A program made the translations under genes and the position numbers. A DNA stretch of 48,667 bases, taken from assembly GCA_012271065.1 (NCBI GenBank), contig JAAXHE010000311.1, forward strand, positions 1 through 48,667, read 5' to 3'. Below are positions 25,672-33,411 of this stretch, one piece after another. Under the pieces are notes generated by a model. The model made no database searches and was not told the DNA's origin. It was given only the letters and a program-made list of their open reading frames with translations. Each line of letters opens with the position of its first letter. The stretch's first letter is position 1. Source of the stretch: Candidatus Latescibacterota bacterium. GTDB lineage: Bacteria > Latescibacterota > UBA2968 > GCA-2709665.

Positions 25672-26739
25672 ATGCGGGCGTTTTTTTTCTGGGAAGCCGC
25701 GGCCGGCGGCCTGTCGCTTAAGGACAGGTGCAATCCCTATGGGCCCCTGCTTGCTCGCGATTTGGCAAAGCTCGGTATCCAGCTCGAACTCGGCGATTAC
25801 GCGTTCCGGCAGGATTGGTTGAAAGACGCGCGCAACGACTATTCGGTGTTGCACCTCAATTGGCTCCACTGGTTCTACCGTGACGACACCCTTGAGAAAT
25901 CGGTTTTCCGGCTCAACCGATTCGCGGACAACCTGCACTATGCCAGGGAACTGGGGTACCGGATTGTCTGGACGTTGCACAACCGGTATCCTCACGAACG
26001 ACCGTTTCCGGAGCTGGATCATATGGCGCGGTTGATCGTGGGGCGACTGGCAGACCGCATGATTGCGCACTGCAACTACGGCGCCCGGCTTGCGCGCAGG
26101 CTATTCTACCGTACCGAACGCCTTCACGTCATTCCGCACGGCCACTACATCGACATCTTCCCAAACGAAATCTCGAAAGACGCTGCCCGGCGCCGGCTGC
26201 GGCTACCGGCGGACGCGTTTGTGTATCTGTTTTTTGGAAATGCGAGAGTTTATAAGGGGATCGAAAAGCTGATCCGGGCGTATCGTGAACGTGCGGCCGC
26301 CGACACGCGGCTGGCTATCATGACCCGAAGAGCTTTCGACGGAAGTCACGCCGACCAGGTCATCGCCCTGGCGGAAGAAGACGAACGCATACACGTGTTC
26401 ACGCACTCCTTTTTCCCCAATGAGGATTTTCAGATTTATCTGAATGCAGCGGACGTCGCCGTGCTGCCGTTTTCGCAGGTTCTGACGTCCGGATCTGCAA
26501 TCGCCGCACTTTCATTCGGGAAACCGGTTATCGTACCGGCGCTCGGCTGCCTGCCGGAACTGGTCGACGAATCGATGGGCATTTTGTACGATCCGAAGGA
26601 CAGCCGGGCTCTGTCAGACGCGCTGCTCGACATCAGACGGCGCGACCTCGACATGGCCGGCCGTGCGGCGTTCGAACGCGCCAGATCGCTCGACTGGCGC
26701 GGGATCGCGAAGCGCGTCGCTGAAGTCTATCGGGCATAG
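25672..26739 (+). CDS. Glycosyltransferase, GT4/GT-B type
   Basis: This retaining GT-B glycosyltransferase has an N-terminal acceptor half (1-~165) ending in RLHVIPHGHYIDIFP, then the nucleotide-sugar half: YLFFGNARVYKGIEKLIRAY (~180-200) and the E-x7-E-like region FPNEDFQIYLNAADVAVLPFSQVLTSGSAIAALSFGKPVIVP, which is typical of GT4. The C-terminus ends in AKRVAEVYRA. It transfers a sugar from a nucleotide donor to a lipid or glycan; donor and acceptor are unknown. It could build a surface or storage glycan with the sugar made by the neighbouring genes. The ATG lies three bases after the previous stop. Confidence 0.85.
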   Translation: MRAFFFWEAAAGGLSLKDRCNPYGPLLARDLAKLGIQLELGDYAFRQDWLKDARNDYSVLHLNWLHWFYRDDTLEKSVFRLNRFADNLHYARELGYRIVWTLHNRYPHERPFPELDHMARLIVGRLADRMIAHCNYGARLARRLFYRTERLHVIPHGHYIDIFPNEISKDAARRRLRLPADAFVYLFFGNARVYKGIEKLIRAYRERAAADTRLAIMTRRAFDGSHADQVIALAEEDERIHVFTHSFFPNEDFQIYLNAADVAVLPFSQVLTSGSAIAALSFGKPVIVPALGCLPELVDESMGILYDPKDSRALSDALLDIRRRDLDMAGRAAFERARSLDWRGIAKRVAEVYRA

Positions 26740-26748
26740 GTCGGTGAA

Positions 26749-27846
26749 ATGAGAATTACCGGTGTCGAACTGACCGCCGTCAGAGTGAATCACCTAGGAG
26801 ACTGGGTCTTTGTTTACGTCAATACCGACGAGGGATTGCGTGGCCTCGGTGAACTGCGCGCGGGCAGGAACTACGCCGGTCGACTTCGGGCTACGAAGGA
26901 GCTGGCGGAGTGGCTTCGTGGCCGGGACCCCCGGCGGATTCGGGATTTTTCAGACCGGTTTACCCGAACTGACTGCGACAGAGACACCTTCGGCGCCGTC
27001 AGCGCACTGGAGCAGGCGCTTTGGGATCTTCTTGGAAAATCGCTCGAGGTACCGGTTTACACACTACTGGGAGGGCCGGTCCGCGATGACGTCCGCCTGT
27101 ATGCCAACATCAACAGGGCATCGCAGGATCGCAGCCCGGAGAACTTCGCGACCCTGGCGGCCCGGGCTGCCGCGGAGGGTTTCGATGCCGTGAAGCTGGC
27201 GCCATTTGACGGGATGCATCGCAATATAGACTCCGCGGAAGAAGCCTGGCCGGGCATTGCCCGCCTGCAGGCTGTCCGCCGGGCGGTCGGTCCGGATGTG
27301 GACCTGCTGGTCGACTGCCACAGCCATTTCACCGTGAGGGGCGCCCTTGAAACCGCCGCGGCGCTGCGTGATCTGGACGTTTACTGGTTCGAGCAGCCTG
27401 TTTCTGAAGATCGTCTGTCGGCCGTCGGCGACGTGAGCCGGCGCTGCGGGTTGCGGACGGCCGGCGGCGAAGGGAGAATGGCTGGGAGTGAATTCCGGGA
27501 GGTGCTGGAATGCGCGGCGATGGACGTGGTCATGCCTGACGTGACGGTTGTGGGGGGTATCTCGAATCTGAAGGCAATCGCGGACACGGCGCAAACTTTC
27601 GGCGTACCCACGGCGCCGCACGGGCCGTTCGGACCGGTCGCCGTAAGCGCCGGGATGCAGGTCATGCTCTCCCACCCCGGCTTCCTGATTCTGGAATATG
27701 GATGGGGCGAGATCGGGTGGCGTACGGAGTTGACCTTCCCGCCGGAAGACATCGTCAATGGCAGACTCCGCCCTGGCCGGCGCCCTGGCCTCGGTGTGGA
27801 ACTGAACCCGGAAATGCTGAAAGCGCACGCGGCAGCGTTGAATTAG
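26749..27846 (+). CDS. Mandelate racemase/muconate lactonizing-family sugar-acid dehydratase-like enzyme
   Basis: This 365-residue enolase-superfamily protein has all three metal ligands: Asp in LLVDCHS, Glu in YWFEQPV and Glu in AGGEGRM. Upstream Lys in DAVKLAPFD and the late His in APHGPFGPV resemble the bases of D-galactonate- and mannonate-dehydratase relatives, so dehydration of a sugar acid is likely. The HGPFGP element differs from the HNPxGP seen in the best-known galactonate dehydratases, so the exact substrate is open. The N-terminal capping domain reads the usual GxGE as LGELRAGRNY. It is one of two enolase-family genes in the window, but unlike the one at 17207 it keeps the normal metal site. 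It starts nine bases after the glycosyltransferase stop. Confidence 0.87.
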   Translation: MRITGVELTAVRVNHLGDWVFVYVNTDEGLRGLGELRAGRNYAGRLRATKELAEWLRGRDPRRIRDFSDRFTRTDCDRDTFGAVSALEQALWDLLGKSLEVPVYTLLGGPVRDDVRLYANINRASQDRSPENFATLAARAAAEGFDAVKLAPFDGMHRNIDSAEEAWPGIARLQAVRRAVGPDVDLLVDCHSHFTVRGALETAAALRDLDVYWFEQPVSEDRLSAVGDVSRRCGLRTAGGEGRMAGSEFREVLECAAMDVVMPDVTVVGGISNLKAIADTAQTFGVPTAPHGPFGPVAVSAGMQVMLSHPGFLILEYGWGEIGWRTELTFPPEDIVNGRLRPGRRPGLGVELNPEMLKAHAAALN

Positions 27847-27861
27847 TCGATGGAGGTCCGC

Positions 27862-28728
27862 ATGTTCAAGTCTCTGGCGCCCGGCGCCATCGGTGTCGAG
27901 GCGACGTTGGAGGAAGGACTTTCATTTGCAAGGGCGGCGGGGTTTCAGGGTCTGGATGTCAATATTCGCGAGGTGGCGGGGTATGTGCGAGAGAAGGGTG
28001 CGGACCACGTCATGGGGTTGTTCCGCGATGCGGGCTTGAAGATCGGCGCCTGGGGGTTGCCGGTTGCCTGGAATGGACCACTCGAGGACTACAGGCGTGA
28101 TCTGCGCGCTTTGCCCGGGTTGGCCGATGCCGCCGCGTCCGTGGGCGCGTTCAGGGTCTCGCAGTGGATTCCGCCGGCTTCAGACGATAGGCCCTTTCGT
28201 GAGCAGTTCCAGTGGTGCGTGGGCCGCCTGCGCCCGATTTGTGACGTGTTGAAGGACCACGGATGCAGCCTCGGGCTGGAGTTCATCGGACCGAGAACGC
28301 AGCGTCTCGACCGGACGTACGGTTTCATCCACTCTGTTGCCGGGATGCTTGGATTCTGCGAGGCGCTCGGAACCGGAAACGCGGGTCTCTTGCTGGACTG
28401 CTGGCACTGGTATACCTCGCTGGGAACGCTGGCGGACATCAGGGGACTTGCGCCGAACGACGTCATCCACGTCCACGTGAATGACGCGCCGGCCGGCGTG
28501 GCAGTGGGGGAACAGATCGATCAGGTTCGCGCGCTGCCCTCGGAGACCGGCGTGATCGATCTGGTGGGTTTCCTGAGCGCGTTGAACGTGATCGGATACA
28601 AAGGGCCCGTCACGCCGGAGCCATTCAGCCGGAAGGTCAGGGAACTTCCTGCGAGCGAAGCTGTACGCGTGACTCATCGGGGGCTGGACGAAGCCTGGCG
28701 CGCGGCGGGGTTGAGTTCACGCGACTGA
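27862..28728 (+). CDS. Sugar phosphate isomerase/epimerase (AP endonuclease 2-type TIM barrel)
   Basis: This 288-residue TIM-barrel protein resembles xylose isomerase-like epimerases. The metal-binding set is visible: Glu in LGLEFIGP, Asp in LLLDCWHW (with His close by), His in IHVHVND and Glu in TPEPFS. They interconvert keto and aldo sugars or epimerise them. The start at 27862 is used because GGAGGT sits five bases upstream; the ATG at 27850 lacks a site. It is followed by a 69-base gap and then the SIS gene. In context it would feed or follow the dehydratase. Confidence 0.85.
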   Translation: MFKSLAPGAIGVEATLEEGLSFARAAGFQGLDVNIREVAGYVREKGADHVMGLFRDAGLKIGAWGLPVAWNGPLEDYRRDLRALPGLADAAASVGAFRVSQWIPPASDDRPFREQFQWCVGRLRPICDVLKDHGCSLGLEFIGPRTQRLDRTYGFIHSVAGMLGFCEALGTGNAGLLLDCWHWYTSLGTLADIRGLAPNDVIHVHVNDAPAGVAVGEQIDQVRALPSETGVIDLVGFLSALNVIGYKGPVTPEPFSRKVRELPASEAVRVTHRGLDEAWRAAGLSSRD

Positions 28729-28797
28729 CCGTAAGGCGTTGCAACGAGGCCCGAACGGCGGAGCGTGCGGTTTCGGCGCAGGATATTGGGGGATCTC

Positions 28798-29373
28798 ATG
28801 GAATCCATTGAAACCTTCGCCGCTGGATATATCCGTGAAAGCGGGAGACTCCTGGCGTCGTTGAATCCCGCCCAGATCGCGTCTGTCATCACGCTCATGC
28901 GGAACGCCAGGGACTCCGGAAACCGGATTTTTGCCATAGGAAACGGCGGTAGCGCGGGTACGGCCTCCCATTTCGTGAACGACATGGGAAAGGGGGCATC
29001 GGTCGGCCGGGAGACCCGGTTCAAGGTGATTCCGCTAACCGACAACGTGCCGTGGATGACGGCGCTTAGCAACGATCTGAGCTACGATGACGTGTTCGTC
29101 GAACAGATGAAGAACTTCACGGAACCCGGGGACGTATTGCTGGCGATCAGCGGGAGCGGAAATTCAGAAAACGTCCTCCGTGCCGTGCGATATGCAAACC
29201 GGCTGCGTTGTCATACGGTGGGTTTTGCCGGATTCGGCGGCGGGAAGCTGAAAGATCTGGCTCGTCACTGCATCGTAGTGGAATCGGACCACATGGGGAG
29301 AGTTGAAGACATCCATATGGTTCTCCAGCACATCGTCTGTTACTATTTCATGGATGTGGAACGATCGAGATGA
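28798..29373 (+). CDS. SIS-domain isomerase, GmhA (sedoheptulose-7-phosphate isomerase)-like
   Basis: The 191-residue product is a single SIS domain of the phosphoheptose isomerase type: GNGGSAGTASHFVNDM near residue 48 binds the sugar phosphate, SGSGNSENV near 120 is the second phosphate loop, and the helix EDIHMVLQHIVCYYF ends the domain. Canonical GmhA has NGGSAADAQHxAxE, so the metal/substrate residues differ slightly. The start is ATG 28798, with GGGGGAT upstream and conserved sequence beginning there. It may make a heptose or convert a ketose phosphate from the cluster. Its stop overlaps the next start by four bases (ATGA). Confidence 0.85.
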   Translation: MESIETFAAGYIRESGRLLASLNPAQIASVITLMRNARDSGNRIFAIGNGGSAGTASHFVNDMGKGASVGRETRFKVIPLTDNVPWMTALSNDLSYDDVFVEQMKNFTEPGDVLLAISGSGNSENVLRAVRYANRLRCHTVGFAGFGGGKLKDLARHCIVVESDHMGRVEDIHMVLQHIVCYYFMDVERSR

Positions 29374-30428
29374 GCAGGACCCACCCGGCCATGGTCGTTC
29401 TTCTGCCCCTGATTTTCGGCCTGAACCTGGAACTCGGATACTATTGGCACCTGGTTCGCGGCCAGGCGAAACTGCTCTGGAACCGCCAACCCGTAACGAA
29501 TCTGCTTGCGGGTGGGAATCTGGATCAGGAGGTCCGTAAAAGGCTCGAGTTCATTCAGGAGGTGCGACGGTTCGCGGAACAACGGATCGGGCTTGCCCGG
29601 TCCCGCAATTACAGCACCTACATCGATATCGGCGAGGGACCGGTTTCGTGGCAGTTGACAGCGTCGCCAAAGGACCGGATCGAGCCCGTTATATGGACGT
29701 ACCCGGTAGTGGGACGATTTCCCTACCGGGGTTATTTTGATCTGGACCGGGCGAAAGTGGATCGGAATCGACTGGATGCGCAAGATTTCGATACACTGTT
29801 GCGTCCCGTTGGCGCCTACAGTACGCTCGGCTGGTTCGCGGATCCGATCCTGAGTACGATGCTGCGCTACGGCGATGGCGACCTGGCGGAACTCATCATC
29901 CACGAGTTGGCGCACGGGACGGTGTGGATTCCGGACCATGTCTCCTTCAACGAGAGCCTGGCGACATTTGTGGGAGAAACCGGCGCCCTGCGGTTCATGC
30001 GGCAGCGTTACGGACCGGAGGCTGCGGTCGTGAAGGTCATGCTGGACAGGAGGTCCGACGAACGAACGTTCAAACGATTCATGCATGGCGTCGCGAAAGA
30101 ACTCCAGGCGCTCTACGAAACGGAACGCACCTACGAAGAGAAGCTGCGGGAGCGAGAGGGTATCTTCGAACGTGCGAAGCATCGCTTTTACGGGCTGGAT
30201 CTGAAGACCGGCGTGTATTCCCGCTTTCCCCGGCGCCGGTTGAATAACGCCGTGATGATGGCCTATCGAACCTACCACGAAAAGGTAGACATCTTCGATC
30301 GCGTGTACCAGACGCTGGGTCAGGACCTCAAGGCAGCCGTCCGGATCTTCAAACAATGTGAGTCGCAGACGGATCCCTCGCTGTATCTGGAAGATTGGCT
30401 GCTGAGAAACAGCGTATCGGATTGGTAG
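29370..30428 (+). CDS. Putative membrane-associated aminopeptidase (PF10023-type)
   Basis: This protein of 352 residues has an N-terminal hydrophobic segment (~7-22), the family-like start YYWHLVRGQAKLL, and a zinc site HELAHGTVW followed by FNESLATFVG, where His-Glu-His plus the second Glu would bind metal. This matches the predicted aminopeptidase family of Gram-negative bacteria; activity is not established for most members. The start overlaps the SIS stop, so the two are cotranslated. Its role in a sugar cluster is not clear; it may simply share the transcript. Confidence 0.8.
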   Translation: MSRTHPAMVVLLPLIFGLNLELGYYWHLVRGQAKLLWNRQPVTNLLAGGNLDQEVRKRLEFIQEVRRFAEQRIGLARSRNYSTYIDIGEGPVSWQLTASPKDRIEPVIWTYPVVGRFPYRGYFDLDRAKVDRNRLDAQDFDTLLRPVGAYSTLGWFADPILSTMLRYGDGDLAELIIHELAHGTVWIPDHVSFNESLATFVGETGALRFMRQRYGPEAAVVKVMLDRRSDERTFKRFMHGVAKELQALYETERTYEEKLREREGIFERAKHRFYGLDLKTGVYSRFPRRRLNNAVMMAYRTYHEKVDIFDRVYQTLGQDLKAAVRIFKQCESQTDPSLYLEDWLLRNSVSDW

Positions 30429-30487
30429 ACCGGCCGTTTTCGGCACGCGGACAGGAGCAGGCGGGATCCATCACTTGCGCAGGGGTC

Positions 30488-30814
30488 ATGCACAAAATGC
30501 CGGAATTCGAGCGCACGTTTCGAAGGATCTATCGGGTGGTCGCCAGGATTCCCGAAGGGACCGTGGCCACCTACGGACAGATTGCCAGGATTGCGGGTGT
30601 GGGGCCCAGGCAGGTGGGGCAGGCGCTCAAGGCATTGCCGGCAGGTGCCAGGTGTCCGTGGCATCGGGTGATAAACGCGCGGGGGACCGTGTCGATTCGC
30701 ACAGGCGCAAGAAAGGCGCATCTGGTCCAGGAACGGCTCCTCGAGGCCGAGGGCGTGACCTTCGTGAATGGGAAAGTCGATCTGGACGTTTATCGGTGGC
30801 ACGCCGACCCATAG
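30488..30814 (+). CDS. Alkyltransferase-like (ATL) protein, MGMT fold with Trp in place of the acceptor Cys
   Basis: Proteins of this type bind O6-alkylguanine in DNA and hand it to nucleotide excision repair instead of removing the alkyl group. The 108-residue product has the MGMT C-terminal fold: RVVARIPEGTVATYGQIARIAG, the Arg finger region RQVGQALKALP and the active-site signature, which reads PWHRV where MGMT has PCHRV. Trp at this position is typical of ATL proteins. ATG 30488 is the likely start; an ATG at 30497 is also possible. The stop is immediately followed by the remnant of an ABC transporter, so the end of the transcript has been disturbed here. Confidence 0.88.
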   Translation: MHKMPEFERTFRRIYRVVARIPEGTVATYGQIARIAGVGPRQVGQALKALPAGARCPWHRVINARGTVSIRTGARKAHLVQERLLEAEGVTFVNGKVDLDVYRWHADP

Positions 30815-30840
30815 GCCGACAGTCTGCCGCTGTTGGACGG

Positions 30841-32598
30841 ATTGTTGAATCAGCCATAGGATTCGACATTCGTATTCAGAGTCTGCTTTTTCCTCTGACC
30901 TTTCTTATCAGCGGCGCATCGCTGGCGGTCATTCTCTGGATCGGGGGCGCACACGTGATCGACGGGCGGCTGACCTTGGGGGATTTCGTGGCATTCAACG
31001 CCTACCTGACCAAGCTGATCTTTCCGATGATTACCCTGGGTTGGATGATCGATCGGTACCAGCGAGGTCTGGCGTCCATGAAGCGAATTCAGGAAGTCCT
31101 TGGGACACCGCCTGAAATTCAGGATACGGCGAAGACCAGGGCGATAGGAACGCTGGGCGGTGAGATCGAGTTCCGGAATCTGACCTTTTCGCACAACGGC
31201 GCGCCGGTGCTGAAAGACATCGACCTTCACATCCCCAGGGGAAGCACATTGGCGCTGGTTGGACGCGTGGGATCGGGAAAAACCACGCTGGCTCGCCTGA
31301 TTCCGCGCCTGCTCCAGGCGCCCGGAGGTACCGTGCTCATCGACGGCATTCCCGTGGACGAGATCCCGCTGGCCACACTCCGGGCCTGCATCGGATTTGT
31401 TCCTCAGGATACGTTCCTTTTCTCCGACTCCCTTCGGGAGAATATCTGCCTGGGAAGCGAACGGGCAACCGAGACCGACGTACGGTGGGCGAGCGAGGTC
31501 GCCGGGCTTGCGAGCGATCTGGAGAATTTCCCTGACGGAATCAACGGCCGGTACCTGAATGCAAATCTGGAGTCTACGCTGTATTATTCGCTCTATTTTC
31601 CGATTATGCAGCTGCTGGGTTCCGTTGCCACGGCACTCGTTATCTGGCAGGGCAGCAGCGATCTGATCCGGTCTCAGATCGAGTGGGGTGCTCTGGTCGC
31701 CATGCTGCAGTACATTCCGCGGTTCTTCTGGCCCATTCTGGATGTGGCGGAGCGGTACGCGATTCTTCAGTCGGCGATGGCGTCGTCGGAGCGGATTTTT
31801 GAACTTCTGGATACCCGGCCGGAGCCCGGCCTCGGCAAGGAGGGGCCGAAGAAGATCCGGGGCGAGATCGAGTTTTCCGACGTCTGGTTCGCGTACAACG
31901 ACGATGACTGGGTACTGAAAGACGTTTCGTTCACGGTGAAACCGGGAGAACGCCTGGCCATCGTCGGTGCGACCGGATCAGGAAAGACGACCATTATCAA
32001 TCTGCTGTGCAGGTTTTACGACATTCAGCGGGGGCGCATCCGAATTGACGGGGTCGACATCAAGGATTGGAACGTGGAGGAACTGAGGCGGCGCGTCGGC
32101 GTCGTCCAGCAGGATGTGTTCCTCTTCTCGGGAGATATCGGGGCGAATATCCGTTTGAGAAACCGCGAGATCTCGGAGCAGAAGGTCGAGCAGGCCGCGA
32201 GAGACGTAAACGCGGACCGGTTTATCAGTCGGCTGCCCGGGGAATACGGGCATGCCGTCACCGAAATGGGAGGCACCCTCTCCGGCGGACAGCGGCAGTT
32301 GCTGGCCTTTGCCCGGGCGATCGCGTTTGATCCGGACGTTCTCGTCCTGGACGAAGCCACGTCCAGCGTCGACACCGAGACAGAGGCCTGGATTCAGGAT
32401 GCCGTGGGCAGACTGATGCGGTCGAGGACTTCCATCGTAATCGCGCATCGCATCTCGACTGTTCGGCGCGCGCACCGGATTCTGGTCCTCCACAAGGGTG
32501 AAATCCGCGAATCGGGGACGCACGAAGCCCTGTTGGCCGGAAAGGGTATCTATCACCGGCTTCACAAACTCCAGTACATCGGCAGCGCCCGGCAGTAG
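30841..32598 (+). pseudogene. Mosaic of two tandem ABC exporter genes, truncated and fused in frame
   Basis: The frame stays open but has no usable start before the first membrane segment. Piece 1 (~30841-31540) is the last part of a membrane domain (IRIQSLLFPLTFLISGAS onward) and the first half of its ATPase: Walker A GRVGSGKTT and Q-loop region GFVPQDTFLF, stopping at ENFPDGI before the LSGGQ signature, Walker B and H-loop. Piece 2 (~31543-32598) starts at NGRYLNANLES, again the late part of a membrane domain, and continues into a complete ATPase: GATGSGKTT, VVQQDVFLF, LSGGQRQ, VLVLDEATSSVD and IAHR. Both pieces begin at nearly the same homologous point before the last membrane helices. The parents were probably the two halves of a heterodimeric MsbA-like exporter. 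Large deletions or an assembly error removed the rest; a functional transporter is unlikely. Confidence 0.8.
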
Positions 32599-32609
32599 AC
32601 TGTTTTTTG

Positions 32610-32638
32610 TTGACAAAGCGATTCCATTTGTATATCCT
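32610..32638 (+). promoter_or_regulatory. Promoter for the HU/mS38-like/tRNA-Arg unit
   Basis: TTGACA (32610-32615), 17 bases, TATCCT (32633-32638), four of six at the -10, just upstream of the HU gene. It starts 12 bases after the stop of the ABC remnant, so it defines a new transcription unit. Confidence 0.65.
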
Positions 32639-32710
32639 TTTCGCTTGTCCAAACCAATTCGACAGGTCGGTTTTTCGTTGAGTCATTAGCCAGTTTCGAA
32701 AGGGGTTCTG

Positions 32711-32998
32711 GTGACCAAAGCCGATATCGTCAGTCAGATTGCAGAGGCCACGGGGTTGCCGAAATCGGATACGGCGGCGGTCGTGGAGGGTTTCCTCGAC
32801 TCGGTCGTGGCGGCATTGAAACATGGCGAGCACATTGAAATTCGAGGGTTTGGGACGTTCAAGGTCGTGACCCGGGCGCCCCGGATAGGGCGCAATCCAA
32901 AAACGGGCGACGTCGTAAAAATCCCAGAACGCCCCGCGCCGGTTTTCAAGCCTTCCAGGGAGTTGCGGGCGGGCCTTACGGGTGAACAAGCGGTCTGA
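32711..32998 (+). CDS. HU/IHF-family nucleoid-associated protein
   Basis: This 95-residue DNA-bending protein has the family layout: helical dimerisation part (MTKADIVSQIAEATGLPK...), then HIEIRGFGTFKVVTR and the beta-arm signature RIGRNPKTGDVVKIP, whose Pro inserts into DNA. The HU and IHF subtypes cannot be separated on sequence alone. It starts at GTG 32711 with AAAGGGG 6-12 bases upstream. It is the first gene of a small unit with the 29-residue basic peptide and tRNA-Arg, ending at the terminator at 33241. Confidence 0.93.
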   Translation: MTKADIVSQIAEATGLPKSDTAAVVEGFLDSVVAALKHGEHIEIRGFGTFKVVTRAPRIGRNPKTGDVVKIPERPAPVFKPSRELRAGLTGEQAV

Positions 32999-33041
32999 AC
33001 CCATGTCGCATCAGAGTCAGTTTCACGACAAGGAGCATTAA

Positions 33042-33131
33042 TTGCCCTGCGGAAGAAAGCGAAAGCGCCACAAGATCGCGACTCACAAGCGCAAGAAACG
33101 TCGCAGAAGAGATCGCCACAAGAAAGCCTGA
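33042..33131 (+). CDS. AURKAIP1/COX24 (mS38-like) very small basic protein
   Basis: This 29-residue protein is made almost only of Lys, Arg and His (18 of 29). Its pattern PCGRKRKRHKIATHKRKK followed by an Arg-rich tail ending HKKA matches the bacterial AURKAIP1/COX24-domain peptides known from Bacteroidota, whose mitochondrial relative mS38 is a small-subunit ribosomal protein. A ribosomal or rRNA-binding role is therefore likely. The start is TTG 33042, with a perfect AAGGAG (33030-33035) six bases upstream. It lies 43 bases after HU and 19 bases before tRNA-Arg, inside one translation-linked unit. The gene is easily missed because of its size and start codon. Confidence 0.85.
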   Translation: MPCGRKRKRHKIATHKRKKRRRRDRHKKA

Positions 33132-33150
33132 CCACTTTCAAGGGTCCAGC

Positions 33151-33228
33151 GGGGCATTAGCTCAGTCTGGATAGAGCGCTGGTCTCCGGAACCAGAGGTC
33201 ACAGGTTCGAATCCTGTATGTCCCACCA
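33151..33228 (+). tRNA. tRNA-Arg (anticodon CCG)
   Basis: A full cloverleaf: acceptor GGGGCAT pairs with ATGTCCC (one G-U), D-stem GCTC/GAGC, anticodon stem CTGGT/ACCAG around loop CTCCGGA with anticodon CCG at 33186-33188, and T-stem ACAGG/CCTGT around TTCGAAT. The discriminator A is followed by an encoded CCA. It reads the Arg codon CGG. Confidence 0.97.
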
Positions 33229-33240
33229 TACCTTGTCACG

Positions 33241-33280
33241 ACGAGCCGTCGATTGTTCGACGGCTCGTTTCTTTCTTTGT
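33241..33280 (+). terminator. Terminator after tRNA-Arg
   Basis: ACGAGCCGTCGA (33241-33252) pairs perfectly with TCGACGGCTCGT (33257-33268) around TTGT, followed by a T-rich tail TTCTTTCTTTG. This 12-bp stem closes the HU/mS38-like/tRNA unit. Confidence 0.92.
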
Positions 33281-33411
33281 TTGTTCACCGATTCCGGGCG
33301 ATTGAGGCTATCGAACCCGGAGTGCGATCCCCGCGTTCGTGGCGGGAGTCAGCCCGCGACTCCTGTCCGGTATCCGAAGAAATTGGAACTTTCTTGATTC
33401 CAAGTCGTTCC

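Noticed and set aside
30475..30840. N-terminal ~120 codons of the open frame that continues into the ABC mosaic
   Set aside because: This part overlaps the ATL gene in another frame and reads as low-complexity Gly/Arg sequence; it is a shadow, not an ABC domain.
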